Source of the DNA: Burkholderiales bacterium
Lineage (GTDB): Bacteria; Pseudomonadota; Gammaproteobacteria; Burkholderiales; WYBJ01
Assembly: GCA_022841915.1 (NCBI GenBank)
Contig: JALHQN010000004.1
Coordinates: 186,001 to 250,000 of the forward strand
DNA length: 64,000 bases
Direction: 5' to 3'
The notes beneath the pieces were generated by a model. The model ran no database searches. It was not told the origin of the DNA and saw only the letters and a list, made by a program, of their open reading frames with translations. Within the stretch, counting starts at the first letter, position 1; each line of letters starts with the position of its first letter. Below, in pieces: positions 34,207 to 43,751 of the stretch. The translations under genes and the position numbers were made by a program.

Positions 34207-36835
34207 CCGCCGGGCCGAGGCCGAGCTTCTCGCGATAGTCGGCATCGATCTGCCTGATGGAGCCGTTCTTCAGGCCCGGCTCGAGATCGTCCTGGCGAAT
34301 GTTCGCTTCGAAGGTCGGCGCATCCGACGTGATCTTGCTTGCGTACAGCTCGGCGATGCGGGTTTCGTCGAGATGCAGCAGATCGCGCAGCACGTAGCTG
34401 TTGTCTTCGCCGTAGCGCGGTGCGGCCTTGCGGATGCGCAGCGGCGTGTTCCTGAATACATACGGACGGCCGATCAAGGGTCGTATGCCCATGGGCTGCC
34501 AGTGTTCGACGTATTCGTAGAAGCCGTTCGCCCGCATGTGGGGGTCCAGCATGAGGTCCCGGTTGTTGAGCACAGGCCCCGCCGGGATGCCGGCATCCTG
34601 CAGCGCGCGTGTCGTCGTCCAGGCGTCCCGCTGTGCTGTCCACGCGCGCACGAGGGCGTCGATCTCCTCGCGTCTGGCGCGGCGCTGCGCTTCCTCGCGG
34701 TAGCGCGCGTCTTGCGCCAGTTCGGGCTGGCCGATGACGCGGGCAAATGCGGCCCACTGCTCGTCGTCAGTCACCGAGATCGCCACCCATTGGTCATCGC
34801 CGGCGGCCGGGTAGACATTGCTGGGTACATGGAGGCGGTCTTCGTTGCCGATGCGCTGCCAGACCTCGCCGTTCGCCTGCCAGCCCAGAATCGGTTCGGG
34901 TATCAGCGCGACGCCGATCTGATACATCCCCATGTCGATCCACTGGCCCTGACCCGTGGCTTTCCGATGCAGTACCGCAGCCATCAGCGCGGTCAGTCCC
35001 GTCCAGCAGGTGATGAAATCCGGATACGATTGACCGACCTTCCAAGGCTTGTCTTCACGATAGCCGGTATAGGCGGTGATGCCCATGGTGTTCTCGAGCA
35101 CCGTGCCCTGCACGGGGTACGGCGACCAGGGGCCCGAGGAGCCGTAGCCGGTGTTCGACATCAAGATCAGATCGGGCCGAATCTTCACGAGCTCTTCGTA
35201 GCCTAGGCCCCAGCCACGCAACACGCGCGGCGTGTAGTTGTTGATGACGATGTCGCTCAGTGCGACCAGTTGCTTGAAGACTTCGCGTCCGCTCGGCTCG
35301 GCGAGATTGAGGACGAAGGAGCGCTTGCCCCGATTGATCAGCTGAAAGCCGCCGGCCCGATTCCACGGATCGTCGCCGGGGCCTGCCTCGCGTGTGAGCC
35401 AATCCTGGGTGCGGGACGAGTCAAGGCGGTTGGGCGCTTCGATCTTGATGACTTCCGCGCCCAGGTCGGCAAGCAAGCCGCCGCAGTACGGGACGGCAAG
35501 CACGGTCGAGAGATCGAGAACGCGCAGCCCGGACAGCGGCAGCGTTTTGCGCGGTGCGCGAGCGGCCGCAGGCGGCGCGACGGCCGGCGCAGCCGGTGTT
35601 CGGGGCCGCACCGTCGGACGGACTTGCATTGCCGCGATCTGCGCCGTGTCGAAGCCCAACCGTAGGCCCAGCACCTCGTCGTTGTGCTCGCCCAGCAGGG
35701 GGGCGCGGCGACGGATGGTGAGCGGTGTCTTGGAGAGCTTGACCAACTCGCCCGGGAATCTGTGTGTGCCCGTCATCGGGTGGTCGAGCTTTGCCCAGAA
35801 TTCGCGTGCTGCGAGATGAGGACAGGCCAGCAACTCGTCGGCTGCCTGCACGAAGCCCGTGAGCAGCCGGCGGTTCGCTCCAGCCAGGAAGACATCCTTG
35901 GCGTCCTTGTCCGCGACCGCGTCCTCGATCAGCTTGCGCACTTCGTCGACGGCCCGGATGCGTGCGCCTGGCGACGCGAAGCGGTCGCGCAGCGAGGGAA
36001 TGCCGAGGAAATCTGCGTAGTCGGCAAACGGCGCGCCGCCGCCCGCCTGCAGCGAGAGGTAACCGTTGCGGGTCGGAATCGGTTCGCCGCTGAATGGGTC
36101 TTGCGCGACCGCACGTCGTCCCTGCACCGCGCCCAGCATGCCGTAAAGCGGCGCGTTGGTATGGTGTTCGGACGCCAGCACGGCATGAATGGAGAGATCG
36201 ACGTGCTCGCCTGGCCCGCCGGACGCGAGGACTGCCAGGCGCGCTGCGAGCGTGGCATAAGCGGCGTTGAGGCCCGCGCAGAAAAGTGCTTGCTGCAGCC
36301 CATGCTTGAGCGGTTCGCGATCGACTCGACCGCTGATGTGCATGATCCCGCTCATTGCGTGCACGATCAGGTCGGTGGCGCCATACGCGGCGTACGGACC
36401 CGTCTGACCGAAGTTCGTGACCGAGCTGACCACCAGGTTCGGGTTCCAGGCGTGCAGGCGATCGACGCCGATGCCCCATCGATCCAGCGTGCCCGGGCGA
36501 AACGCCTCGATGACGATGTCGCTTTGTTCGACCAGCTTGCGCAGGGCCGCATGCGAGCCGTCGTTTCTGAGGTCCAGCGTCACGCTGCGCTTGTTCCAGT
36601 TGAGATACTGGAAGAGCAGGCTTTGCTCGGGTGCCGGGGCATCCAGCTTCAGCGGCTCTTCGCGCCGCGCAAAATCTCCCCGGCCCGGTTCTTCGATCTT
36701 GATCACCTCGGCGCCCAGGTCGCCGAGCAGCCGGGCCGCGAACGGGCCTGCCACGCCGTGGCTCAGGTCGAGCACGCGCACGCCATCCAGCGCTGTCGGC
36801 CGCGCCGCGGCCGTGTCAGTCGTATCCGTTGTCAT
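34178..36835 (-). CDS. Fused two-domain family III CoA-transferase
   Basis: An 885-residue protein made of two full CaiB/BaiF domains. Domain 1 (about 15-405) has VLDLSHGVAGPFAARLLGDLG, NKRSVTLDL and TNFGQTGPYAAYG, but the position of the catalytic Asp, 20 residues before GGPGEHVD, is Phe. A Pro/Ala-rich linker (about 410-435) follows. Domain 2 (about 438-840) has VLDLSTVLAVPYCGGLLADLG, GKRSFVLNL and keeps the Asp in SYPDFITCW, 20 residues before TGQGQWID. Single-domain enzymes have about 400 residues. The fusion reproduces in one chain the Asp-less plus Asp-containing arrangement of the gene pair at 12874-15383. The start site ribosome-binding sequence (AAGG) is close and weak. Substrate unknown. 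Confidence 0.88.
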   Translation of the reverse strand: MTTDTTDTAAARPTALDGVRVLDLSHGVAGPFAARLLGDLGAEVIKIEEPGRGDFARREEPLKLDAPAPEQSLLFQYLNWNKRSVTLDLRNDGSHAALRKLVEQSDIVIEAFRPGTLDRWGIGVDRLHAWNPNLVVSSVTNFGQTGPYAAYGATDLIVHAMSGIMHISGRVDREPLKHGLQQALFCAGLNAAYATLAARLAVLASGGPGEHVDLSIHAVLASEHHTNAPLYGMLGAVQGRRAVAQDPFSGEPIPTRNGYLSLQAGGGAPFADYADFLGIPSLRDRFASPGARIRAVDEVRKLIEDAVADKDAKDVFLAGANRRLLTGFVQAADELLACPHLAAREFWAKLDHPMTGTHRFPGELVKLSKTPLTIRRRAPLLGEHNDEVLGLRLGFDTAQIAAMQVRPTVRPRTPAAPAVAPPAAARAPRKTLPLSGLRVLDLSTVLAVPYCGGLLADLGAEVIKIEAPNRLDSSRTQDWLTREAGPGDDPWNRAGGFQLINRGKRSFVLNLAEPSGREVFKQLVALSDIVINNYTPRVLRGWGLGYEELVKIRPDLILMSNTGYGSSGPWSPYPVQGTVLENTMGITAYTGYREDKPWKVGQSYPDFITCWTGLTALMAAVLHRKATGQGQWIDMGMYQIGVALIPEPILGWQANGEVWQRIGNEDRLHVPSNVYPAAGDDQWVAISVTDDEQWAAFARVIGQPELAQDARYREEAQRRARREEIDALVRAWTAQRDAWTTTRALQDAGIPAGPVLNNRDLMLDPHMRANGFYEYVEHWQPMGIRPLIGRPYVFRNTPLRIRKAAPRYGEDNSYVLRDLLHLDETRIAELYASKITSDAPTFEANIRQDDLEPGLKNGSIRQIDADYREKLGLGPAVNSAAGSRP

Positions 36836-36894
36836 CCTTGCATCCTATTGTCGGCGATCGCGACGTGCGACGCCTGGCCGCACGCGCGCCCGCG

Positions 36895-37695
36895 TTACGG
36901 GCCGGGGGCCTCGAACAATTCACCGCCGTAGCCGGCTTCCAGCGGGATGCGAATGTAACGCTTGCCCTCCGCGTCGCGCTCCGGTTTCGACATGACGCTC
37001 ACGACGCCGCTCGCACGCGCGGCCCCCATCGCTGCCGCAGACACGCGCTGGCGCCCGACCTTCTGCAGGTTCATCCGCGTTGGGAACCTCAGCTCGTAGG
37101 TGCCCGCGGCGGCGCGGTCGAGTGCCGTGCCGGGCGTGATCCAGACCGAATCCACCGCCTCGTAGCCGTCGTGCAGCGCCACTTGATCGGGTGGCGCGGA
37201 CGCCAGAAAAAAATGCGTGTCGAAGCGCTTGGTGGAGCGCTCCGGGGTGATCCAGTTGGCGAAGTACACCATGCTCTCCGCAGCGAGCACGAGGTCTTCC
37301 GCTGCGAGAATGGCGCCGAAGCTGCGCTCGCCGCGCATCATCGGTGCGCGATGCGCAGCTTCGATGTCGCGCAGTCGGGCGGCGCTCACCAGCGCCTGCT
37401 CGCCGCGTGCACGGGCCAACAGGACACCGCATTCTTCGAAGGTCTCGCGCACGGCGGCCACGCGCAATGCGGCCATGCGCGCATCGAGTTCACCGCGAGC
37501 GGGAAACACCGCCGGATCGACGGCGAGGTCGTAATCCTCGGGATCGACGCGACCGCCCGGAAACACCAGCGCGCCCGCATGAACATCGCTCTGCTGGTGG
37601 CGCACGACCATGAAGACTTCCATGCCCTCGTCGCCGTCTCGCAGCAACATCACAGTGGCCGCCGGCCGCGGCGTCGGTATCGTATTGGGTTCCAT
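36895..37695 (-). CDS. NUDT19-like Nudix hydrolase
   Basis: A 266-residue Nudix hydrolase. The Nudix box is split: FPGGRVDPEDYD, an insertion of about 25 residues, then AALRVAAVRETFEECGVLL, which contains the REtfEEcG core. This inserted box is typical of NUDT19/RP2-type enzymes, which hydrolyse CoA and acyl-CoA to 3',5'-ADP and phosphopantetheine products. That would fit a region full of CoA-transferases, though substrate is inferred from family. The ATG at 37693-37695 lacks a clear ribosome-binding site. It is 59 bases upstream of the fused CoA-transferase on the same strand, so the two may be cotranscribed. Confidence 0.85.
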   Translation of the reverse strand: MEPNTIPTPRPAATVMLLRDGDEGMEVFMVVRHQQSDVHAGALVFPGGRVDPEDYDLAVDPAVFPARGELDARMAALRVAAVRETFEECGVLLARARGEQALVSAARLRDIEAAHRAPMMRGERSFGAILAAEDLVLAAESMVYFANWITPERSTKRFDTHFFLASAPPDQVALHDGYEAVDSVWITPGTALDRAAAGTYELRFPTRMNLQKVGRQRVSAAAMGAARASGVVSVMSKPERDAEGKRYIRIPLEAGYGGELFEAPGP

Positions 37696-37946
37696 GGTGC
37701 GAACGGCGCACTCCCTGAGGCATTGATCAGCTCGGCCAGTATAGCGTGATCGCCAGCCCGCTCCAGCAAGCGCCTATGCGAGGGCCGGCTCGGCCCCGGC
37801 CGTCACGTGAGCTGTCGCCGGCCTGCAGAGCAAGGGCTTGCAGCCGAATCCGGCTTTGGACGATGACGACGTTTTGTTGACAGGTGCGGACAAGGGGGGC
37901 AAATTGCCTGCGCCGCTCCTCTCGTTCGGCTTGAAAGGGAATGCTC

Positions 37947-38717
37947 ATGCTCGTCGTCGGCCATCGTGGCGCGCCCAGTCGTGCGCCGGAGAACACCCTG
38001 GCGAGTTTCGAAGCCGCGCTCGCCATGGGCGTCGATGCGATCGAACTCGACGTGCACTTGAGCCGGGACGGTCATCTGGTCGTGATTCATGACCAGAATC
38101 TGGCGCGTACGACCAATGGTCGGGGTCTCGTTCACGAACACAGTCTCGCCGAGCTGAAGGCGCTCGATGCCGGCAGCTGGTACGGCCCGCAGTTCGCCGG
38201 CGAACGCATTCCGAGCTTCGAGGAAGTGCTGGTGAGGATCGGGCCGCGGGTGCCCCTCCAGGTCGAGATCAAGGGGGCGACCGAGGGCGTCACCGAGGCG
38301 ACGCTCGCAGCCCTGCGCGCCCATGGTCTTCTCGACAGCGTGATGATGACTTCATTTCATCTCGACCGATTGCCGCTCGTGCGCTCGCTCGCGCCGGCGG
38401 TGTGCATAGGCGCGCTGGTCTGGGGACGTAGCCGCACGCCGGAAAAACGACCGATGTCGGCGCAGGCGTGCATCACCGCAACCCAGGCCGCCTGTGCCGA
38501 TGTCATGCTGCTCTGGCATGAGTGCATCGACGCATCGATGATCGAGGCCGCGCAGGCAGCCAAGCTGCCGGTGGGTGCCGCGGGCGGTACGGCGACCGAG
38601 GCCGACATGCGGCGACTGCTCGCCTTGGACGTGGTGCGGATGACGACGAATTTTCCCGACGTGTGTCGGGCGGTCGTGCCCGCAGCCCGATCGGAGGCCA
38701 GCCAGGAGCGGCGTTGA
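37947..38717 (+). CDS. Glycerophosphodiester phosphodiesterase (cytoplasmic type)
   Basis: A 256-residue GDPD enzyme that cleaves glycerophosphodiesters to glycerol 3-phosphate and an alcohol. The active-site pieces are GHRGAPSRAPENT (catalytic His, then Glu), ELDVHLSRDGHLVVIHD (metal Glu/Asp and second His), and LQVEIKG. No signal peptide is present, as in UgpQ. I prefer ATG 37947, which has AAGGGA at good distance; an ATG two codons earlier abuts that sequence. It stands alone, without ugp transport genes. Confidence 0.9.
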   Translation: MLVVGHRGAPSRAPENTLASFEAALAMGVDAIELDVHLSRDGHLVVIHDQNLARTTNGRGLVHEHSLAELKALDAGSWYGPQFAGERIPSFEEVLVRIGPRVPLQVEIKGATEGVTEATLAALRAHGLLDSVMMTSFHLDRLPLVRSLAPAVCIGALVWGRSRTPEKRPMSAQACITATQAACADVMLLWHECIDASMIEAAQAAKLPVGAAGGTATEADMRRLLALDVVRMTTNFPDVCRAVVPAARSEASQERR

Positions 38718-38860
38718 CGGCGATGCCTGGTTCGGAAGAAGGCGCGGATCGCCAATGGGGTCGTGCACGGCATGTCTCGCACGGCAAACGAAGCCGTCGA
38801 TCGGGTCCGATGCCTGATGACCCCGGGGCGAGAACCCCGCGAGTGCAATCGCGGCCGCGC

Positions 38861-39520
38861 TCAGAACTCCATGTCGAGTTCGTCGATGTCCTCGACTTCC
38901 TTGTGTGCTTCGTCGATCCACTCGATCATTTCGGGCAGGGCCAGGATGCGCTTGCAGTACGCGGCACAGGCGGCATCAAGCTTGACGTCGTAGGTCTTGA
39001 AGCGAGTGACCACGGGCGCGTACATGGCATCGGCCATCGTACGCTTCTTGCCGAACAGAAATGGGCCGCCGTACTGTGCGAAACACTCGTGCCAGATCGT
39101 GGTGATCCGCTCGATGTCGTCGAGGGCGCGGGCCCACACCTTGTGGCCCGGGAAGGTGCGCTTGAGGTTCATCGGCAAGGCGCCGCGCAAACTCGTGAAT
39201 CCGGAGTGCATTTCGCCGCAGATCGCGCGGCAGTGGGCTCGCGCGGCGCGCTGTGCCGGCAGCAAGCCGGCTTTGGGCTTGATCTCGTTGAGGTATTCCG
39301 CGATCGCGAGCGTATCCCACACCTTGACCCCGTCGTGATTGAGGCAGGGCACCAGGATGGACGGCGAGAGCAGCAGCAGTTCCTTGCGCATGTCGGCGCT
39401 GTCGGGCGCCACCATGATTTCCTCGAACTCGAGTCCGGCGAACCTGGCGAGCAGCCAGCCGCGCAAAGACCAGGACGAATAGTTCTTGCTGCTGATCGTG
39501 AGCGTGGTTTTACTGGTCAT
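38861..39520 (-). CDS. Glutathione S-transferase family protein
   Basis: A 219-residue GST. The thioredoxin-like N-terminal domain has LTISSKNYSSWSLRGWLLARFAG (in part SKNYSSWSLRGWLL), with a Ser-rich active-site region, then ILVPCLNHDGVKVWDTLAIAEYL, whose VP and DT...IAEYL match the glutathione site. The C-terminal helical domain ends in an acidic tail (EVEDIDELDMEF). The start ATG at 39518-39520 has only a weak ribosome-binding site. It diverges from phaZ with 71 bases between starts. Confidence 0.87.
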   Translation of the reverse strand: MTSKTTLTISSKNYSSWSLRGWLLARFAGLEFEEIMVAPDSADMRKELLLLSPSILVPCLNHDGVKVWDTLAIAEYLNEIKPKAGLLPAQRAARAHCRAICGEMHSGFTSLRGALPMNLKRTFPGHKVWARALDDIERITTIWHECFAQYGGPFLFGKKRTMADAMYAPVVTRFKTYDVKLDAACAAYCKRILALPEMIEWIDEAHKEVEDIDELDMEF

Positions 39521-39591
39521 GATGGCTGCACTGTTGCAAGAGATGTGCCAATATCCGGGCGATGGCTTGAATATTGCATTGCACGATGCCG

Positions 39592-40812
39592 ATGAAATAC
39601 GCCGCATATCAAACGCACGCAGATTGGATGCACCCACTTCATACGGTGGCAGGTGCGGCCGCGACTATTCTCAATCGCGCGCCTCAGTTGGGCCACCAGT
39701 GGACACCGTTGCGCAGGATGGCGGCAAGCTGCGCGGTGATCGACCTTGCGCGGCTTTCGCATCAACGACCGGAATTCGGCATCGAGCAGGTGGTATCCGG
39801 CGGCAGGCAGTTGCGGGTGCGCGAGGAGGTCGTGCAACGCACCCCGTTCGGCACCCTGCTGCGATTTCGCAAGCTCCGCGCGCCGGCGGGCCAGCCGCGG
39901 GTGCTGATGGTCGCGCCCATGTCGGGCCATTTCGCGACGCTTCTGCGCGAGACTGTGCGCACGATGCTGCCCGAGCACGACGTCTACATCACCGACTGGC
40001 ACAATGCCCGCGAGGTGCCTCTTGCAGCCGGGCGCTTCGGATTCGACGAGTATGTCGAACACCTCATGGTGTTCCTCGAGACCCTCGGCCCCGGGGCCCA
40101 TCTCATGGCGATCTGCCAGCCCTGCGTGGCGGCGCTCGCCGCCGTCGCCTTGATGGCAGAGGACAAGCATCCGGCGACGCCTCGCAGCCTGACGCTGATG
40201 GCCGGGCCGATCGACTGCCGCATCAGCCCCACCAAGGTGAACGATCTGGCCAACGAGCGCTCGATCGAGTGGTTCGAGCATCACCTGATCGACACCGTGC
40301 CCATGCGCTATCCGGGCGCATGGCGCCGCGTCTATCCCGGATTCGTTCAGTTGGCCGCCTTCATGAACATGAACATGGAGCGGCACATCCGTGCCCTGAG
40401 CCAGTATTACCTGCAGGTGGCTGAAGGGGACGACGAAAAAGCGCGAGCCACGCGCAGCTTCTATCGGGAATACTTCGCGGTTGCCGATCTGCCGGCGGAG
40501 TTCTACCTGGAGACGGTGCAAAAGGTCTTTCAGGACTACGAACTGCCCCTGGGCAAGCTCAAGTATCGCGGGCGCACCGTCGATCCGCGCGCCATCAAGC
40601 GCACGGCCTTGATCACGGTCGAGGGCGAAAAGGACGACATCTGTTCGCTCGGGCAGACGCTCGCCGCGCAGGATCTGTGCAGCAATCTTCGCCCCTACCT
40701 GCGCACGCACTACGTTCAGGCCGGCGTGGGCCACTACGGCGTTTTCAGCGGCCGGCGCTGGGAGAACAACATCTATCCGATCGTGCGAGACGTCATTCAT
40801 GCCGCGCAGTAG
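39592..40812 (+). CDS. phaZ: Intracellular polyhydroxyalkanoate depolymerase
   Basis: A 406-residue depolymerase that breaks down stored polyhydroxybutyrate in the cytoplasm. Family markers are VLMVAPMSGHFATLLR, DVYITDWHNAREVPL, the Cys-based nucleophile elbow LMAICQPCVAAL, LMAGPIDCRISPTKVN, and the C-terminal active-site His in GVGHYGVFSGRRW. There is no signal peptide. The start could also be ATG 39586; neither has a good ribosome-binding site. The upstream bases contain several TGCA-type repeats (TTGCA, TGCAC) that might bind a PhaR-like regulator, which is speculative. It converges on bdhA, the next enzyme in polymer use, with a 21-base gap. Confidence 0.93.
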   Translation: MKYAAYQTHADWMHPLHTVAGAAATILNRAPQLGHQWTPLRRMAASCAVIDLARLSHQRPEFGIEQVVSGGRQLRVREEVVQRTPFGTLLRFRKLRAPAGQPRVLMVAPMSGHFATLLRETVRTMLPEHDVYITDWHNAREVPLAAGRFGFDEYVEHLMVFLETLGPGAHLMAICQPCVAALAAVALMAEDKHPATPRSLTLMAGPIDCRISPTKVNDLANERSIEWFEHHLIDTVPMRYPGAWRRVYPGFVQLAAFMNMNMERHIRALSQYYLQVAEGDDEKARATRSFYREYFAVADLPAEFYLETVQKVFQDYELPLGKLKYRGRTVDPRAIKRTALITVEGEKDDICSLGQTLAAQDLCSNLRPYLRTHYVQAGVGHYGVFSGRRWENNIYPIVRDVIHAAQ

Positions 40813-40833
40813 CGTCGACGCGGCGTTCGTTCC

Positions 40834-41616
40834 CTACTGGGCCGTCCAACCGCCGTCGATGGGCAAGAGCGCGCCGGTGATCGAGGCGGCCATATCGCTC
40901 GTGAGGTAGCAGGCCAGGGCGGCCACTTCGGCGATCGTCACGAAGCGTCGGGTCGGTTGCGCGGCCAGCAACACGTTCTTCACGACCTCCTCCTCGGTGA
41001 TGCCGCGGGCCTTGGCGGTGTCCGGGATCTGCCGTTCCACCAGAGGTGTGAAGACGTAACCCGGACAGATGGCGTTGACCGTGATGCCGTGCTCGGCGGT
41101 TTCCAGCGCCACGGCCTTGGTGAGGCCGGCGATGCCGTGCTTGGCTGCGACATAGGCCGATTTGTAGGGCGAGGCCACCAAGGCATGTGCCGAAGCGATG
41201 TTGACGATGCGGCCCCAGCGCTTGGTCTTCATCCCCGGCAGTGCGGCCCGGATCGTGTGAAACGACGACACCAGATTGATCGCGATGATGGCGTGCCACT
41301 TCTCCACCGGGAATTCCTCGATCGGCGCCACGTGCTGGATGCCGGCGTTGTTGACCAGGATGTCGATCGAGCCGAAGGCTTCGAGCGCGGTTCGCATCAG
41401 GGCGGCGATCGCCTCCGGATCGCTCATGTCCGCCGGGTGATAGTGCACGGTCACGCCGTGGTCGCGCGCGAGCCGGGAGCGCAGCGCCTCGATTTCGTCC
41501 GGGTCGCCGAAGCCGTTGAGCATCAGATGCGCGCCTTGCTTCGCCAGCGCTTCGGCGATGCCCAGGCCGATGCCGCTGGTCGAACCGGTCACGAGGGCTG
41601 TTTTTCCGCGCAGCAT
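40834..41616 (-). CDS. bdhA: 3-Hydroxybutyrate dehydrogenase
   Basis: A 260-residue SDR that oxidises D-3-hydroxybutyrate to acetoacetate with NAD. It has TGSTSGIGLGIAEALA, NNAGIQHVAPIEEFP, the catalytic NIASAH Ser and SAYVAAKHG Tyr/Lys, and ends PIDGGWTAQ. These segments, especially GIQHVAPIEEFP, are typical of BdhA rather than generic SDRs. TTGGAG precedes the ATG at 41614-41616. Its 3' end meets phaZ tail to tail; the two proteins act in sequence, polymer to 3-hydroxybutyrate to acetoacetate. Confidence 0.92.
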   Translation of the reverse strand: MLRGKTALVTGSTSGIGLGIAEALAKQGAHLMLNGFGDPDEIEALRSRLARDHGVTVHYHPADMSDPEAIAALMRTALEAFGSIDILVNNAGIQHVAPIEEFPVEKWHAIIAINLVSSFHTIRAALPGMKTKRWGRIVNIASAHALVASPYKSAYVAAKHGIAGLTKAVALETAEHGITVNAICPGYVFTPLVERQIPDTAKARGITEEEVVKNVLLAAQPTRRFVTIAEVAALACYLTSDMAASITGALLPIDGGWTAQ

Positions 41617-41861
41617 GGGCGAGCTCCAAGGGTTCGGGAACGAGGCCGGTATGGTGCCACAGTCGGCTTTCGGGACGCACGCATGCACCATGCGAGGGAA
41701 TCGAGACCGAGCGGCGCACCAGAGGGATGCGCGCCGGCGGGGTGGCGCCGTCTTCGCCTCGCGGTTCGACGCCGCAACCGGCCGAGGCAGCGCGACCCCG
41801 GGCGCAGGATCGGCACGGACGGGCGCTGCGATCCTGACGCAAGGTCTTCCGGCCCAGCGCT

Positions 41862-42815
41862 TCAGTCGATCTTGGCGCCCGAATCCTTGACGGCCTTGGC
41901 CCAGCGCACGAGCTCGGATCGCATGTGCGCGGTGGCTTGGGCCGGTGTCCCGCCGGTGATCTCGACGCTTTGGGCCGCAAAGCGCTCGATGACTTCGGGT
42001 TGACGCAGGATCCCGGCGACCGAGGCATGAATGCGCTCGATCACGGGTTTCGGGGTGGCGGCAGGCACGGCGATCCCCCAGCCGGGCGAGGCATCGTAGC
42101 CGGGGCAGCAGGCTTCGGCCATCGTCGGCAGATCGGGCAGGGCGCGCGCGCGTGTGGGGCTCGATACCGCAAGCGCCCGCAGACGGCCCGCCTTGATGTG
42201 TCCACCCAGCGCGATCGGCGTTGCGAACGTGAGTTGGATCTGGCCTGCGAGCAGGTCGGCGATTGCCGGCCCACCACCTTTGTACGGCACGTGCACGAGA
42301 TCGATGCCTGCCATCGACTTGAAGACCTCCGTGGCAAGGTGCGCGCCGCCGCCGATGCCGGAGGATCCGTAGCTGATCTGTCCCGGCTTGGCCTTGGCGG
42401 CAGCGATCAGCCCCTTCACCGAATCGACCGCGAGCCCAGGATGGACGGCGAGCAGGAAGGGGCCGAAGCCCACGCGCGTCACATAAGCGAAGTCGCGCAT
42501 GACATCGTAGGGCAACTTTTTGTGCAGAGCGGGCGTGATGGCATGAGCCACGGACGTGAGCAGCATCGTATGGCCATCGGGCGGGCTGCGCGCGACGATT
42601 TCAGTGCCGATGATGGTGCCGCCGCCGCCGCGATTGTCGACGATGACCGGATGGGGCCAGGTTTCCGTCAGGCGCTGCGCGAGCATGCGCGCGACGGCAT
42701 CGTTGATCGCGCCGGGCGCATAAGGCACCACGAAGCGGACCGGTCGCAGCGGAAAATCCTGCGCATGCGCGAAGCCGGCGATCAAGACCAACAGGCCGCA
42801 GAGTAACGCTTTCAT
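41862..42815 (-). CDS. Bug-family receptor
   Basis: A 317-residue exported protein, signal peptide ending FAHAQ. The ligand loop reads APGAINDAVAR, lacking the second Gly of PGG, and other landmarks are VDNRGGGGTIIGTEIV, PPDGHTMLL and VPYKGGGPAIADLLAG. The pair CC in EACCPGYDASPGWG is unusual for the family. GGGGAGGAGG precedes the ATG at 42813-42815. It lies 245 bases upstream of bdhA on the same strand and 115 bases after the DUF1579 gene. Confidence 0.9.
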   Translation of the reverse strand: MKALLCGLLVLIAGFAHAQDFPLRPVRFVVPYAPGAINDAVARMLAQRLTETWPHPVIVDNRGGGGTIIGTEIVARSPPDGHTMLLTSVAHAITPALHKKLPYDVMRDFAYVTRVGFGPFLLAVHPGLAVDSVKGLIAAAKAKPGQISYGSSGIGGGAHLATEVFKSMAGIDLVHVPYKGGGPAIADLLAGQIQLTFATPIALGGHIKAGRLRALAVSSPTRARALPDLPTMAEACCPGYDASPGWGIAVPAATPKPVIERIHASVAGILRQPEVIERFAAQSVEITGGTPAQATAHMRSELVRWAKAVKDSGAKID

Positions 42816-42930
42816 GGAATGCCTCCTCCCCTTGTTCTTGCGGCGCCATTCAGCGCAAGGCCTGCTCGATGCGCACGGTGGACTGAGTAGAACGAGCGGG
42901 CGTGCCGACGATCCTGCGTAGAGTACCGGA

Positions 42931-43416
42931 CTAGCGCTCGCGCCGATACCGCGTGGTCATGAACTGGTGCCAAGTGCCGTCCGGCAGTTGTATTTGCGAG
43001 CTCAGGCTGCGTTCGTCCGCGTCGCGGAACTCGACGATATCTTGATACTTGGCGAGCGTCCCGTCGCAGGCCATGCTGGGACCTTGCGCATCCAGTGTCA
43101 GGACACGACCACCCGGGTCGAGGCTGCCCTCGTAAACCCACAGATAAGTCATCATCGAGCCGACGAAAGTGCCGGTGAAGCGTTGCTTGTCGGGATCGTA
43201 GCCGAGCGTGATCAGCATGACGCTGGGGCTGCCGTCGGGCATGTGGCCGTGACTTTCGCATTGCACCCAAACCTCGCCGATCGCGCGCACGCTTTCCTCG
43301 ACCGTCCAAGATTGTTCCGGCTGGCCGGGACCCATCGAGCAGCTGCCCTCGCCGCGCCATTCGCCGACCAGCTGCTGCAGCCAGGCGTGTTCCTGCGTTT
43401 TCTTCAGTGCCTGCAT
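42931..43416 (-). CDS. DUF1579 family protein
   Basis: A 161-residue cytoplasmic protein of the DUF1579 family, a lipocalin-like barrel of unknown role. Diagnostic pieces are WLQQLVGEWRGEGSCSMGPG, TLGYDPDKQRFTGTFVGS, MMTYLWVYEGSLD and WHQFMTTRYRRE. AAGGAGAA precedes the ATG at 43414-43416. It diverges from the vWA gene at 43752. Confidence 0.85.
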   Translation of the reverse strand: MQALKKTQEHAWLQQLVGEWRGEGSCSMGPGQPEQSWTVEESVRAIGEVWVQCESHGHMPDGSPSVMLITLGYDPDKQRFTGTFVGSMMTYLWVYEGSLDPGGRVLTLDAQGPSMACDGTLAKYQDIVEFRDADERSLSSQIQLPDGTWHQFMTTRYRRER

Positions 43417-43751
43417 CGTCGTTCTCCTTGGTGTTGGAAGGCACGGATCGAGCCGTGCCGACATGGGCTCGGGCGCCGAGCGCCGTGAGCGTGATGGCTA
43501 GTCGTGCGCTGGCGCTCGATTTCGACAAGCGTCCGGACGAAAGAAAGGCAAGTTCGTCGGGCAAGACGTCCCGGCAACGGCCGCGCCCATACGGTGTCTG
43601 CACGGCGCGACTTCGTCGGCATGAGCGTATCCTTGGATTCGTAGCGAGGAGGGCGGGTCGACTGCGTGCGAGACGCTCAACCTGTCCAGTCCGATGTGCC
43701 GAGATCGCGTGCGTCATTGCGATTTCGTTGCGACGAGCTTCGGGCGGCTTT
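43417..43751. other. Divergent intergenic region
   Basis: 335 bases between the DUF1579 gene (-) and the first vWA gene (+). A long open frame runs through it into the vWA gene but has no resemblance to any family, so I treat it as non-coding. Confidence 0.55.
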
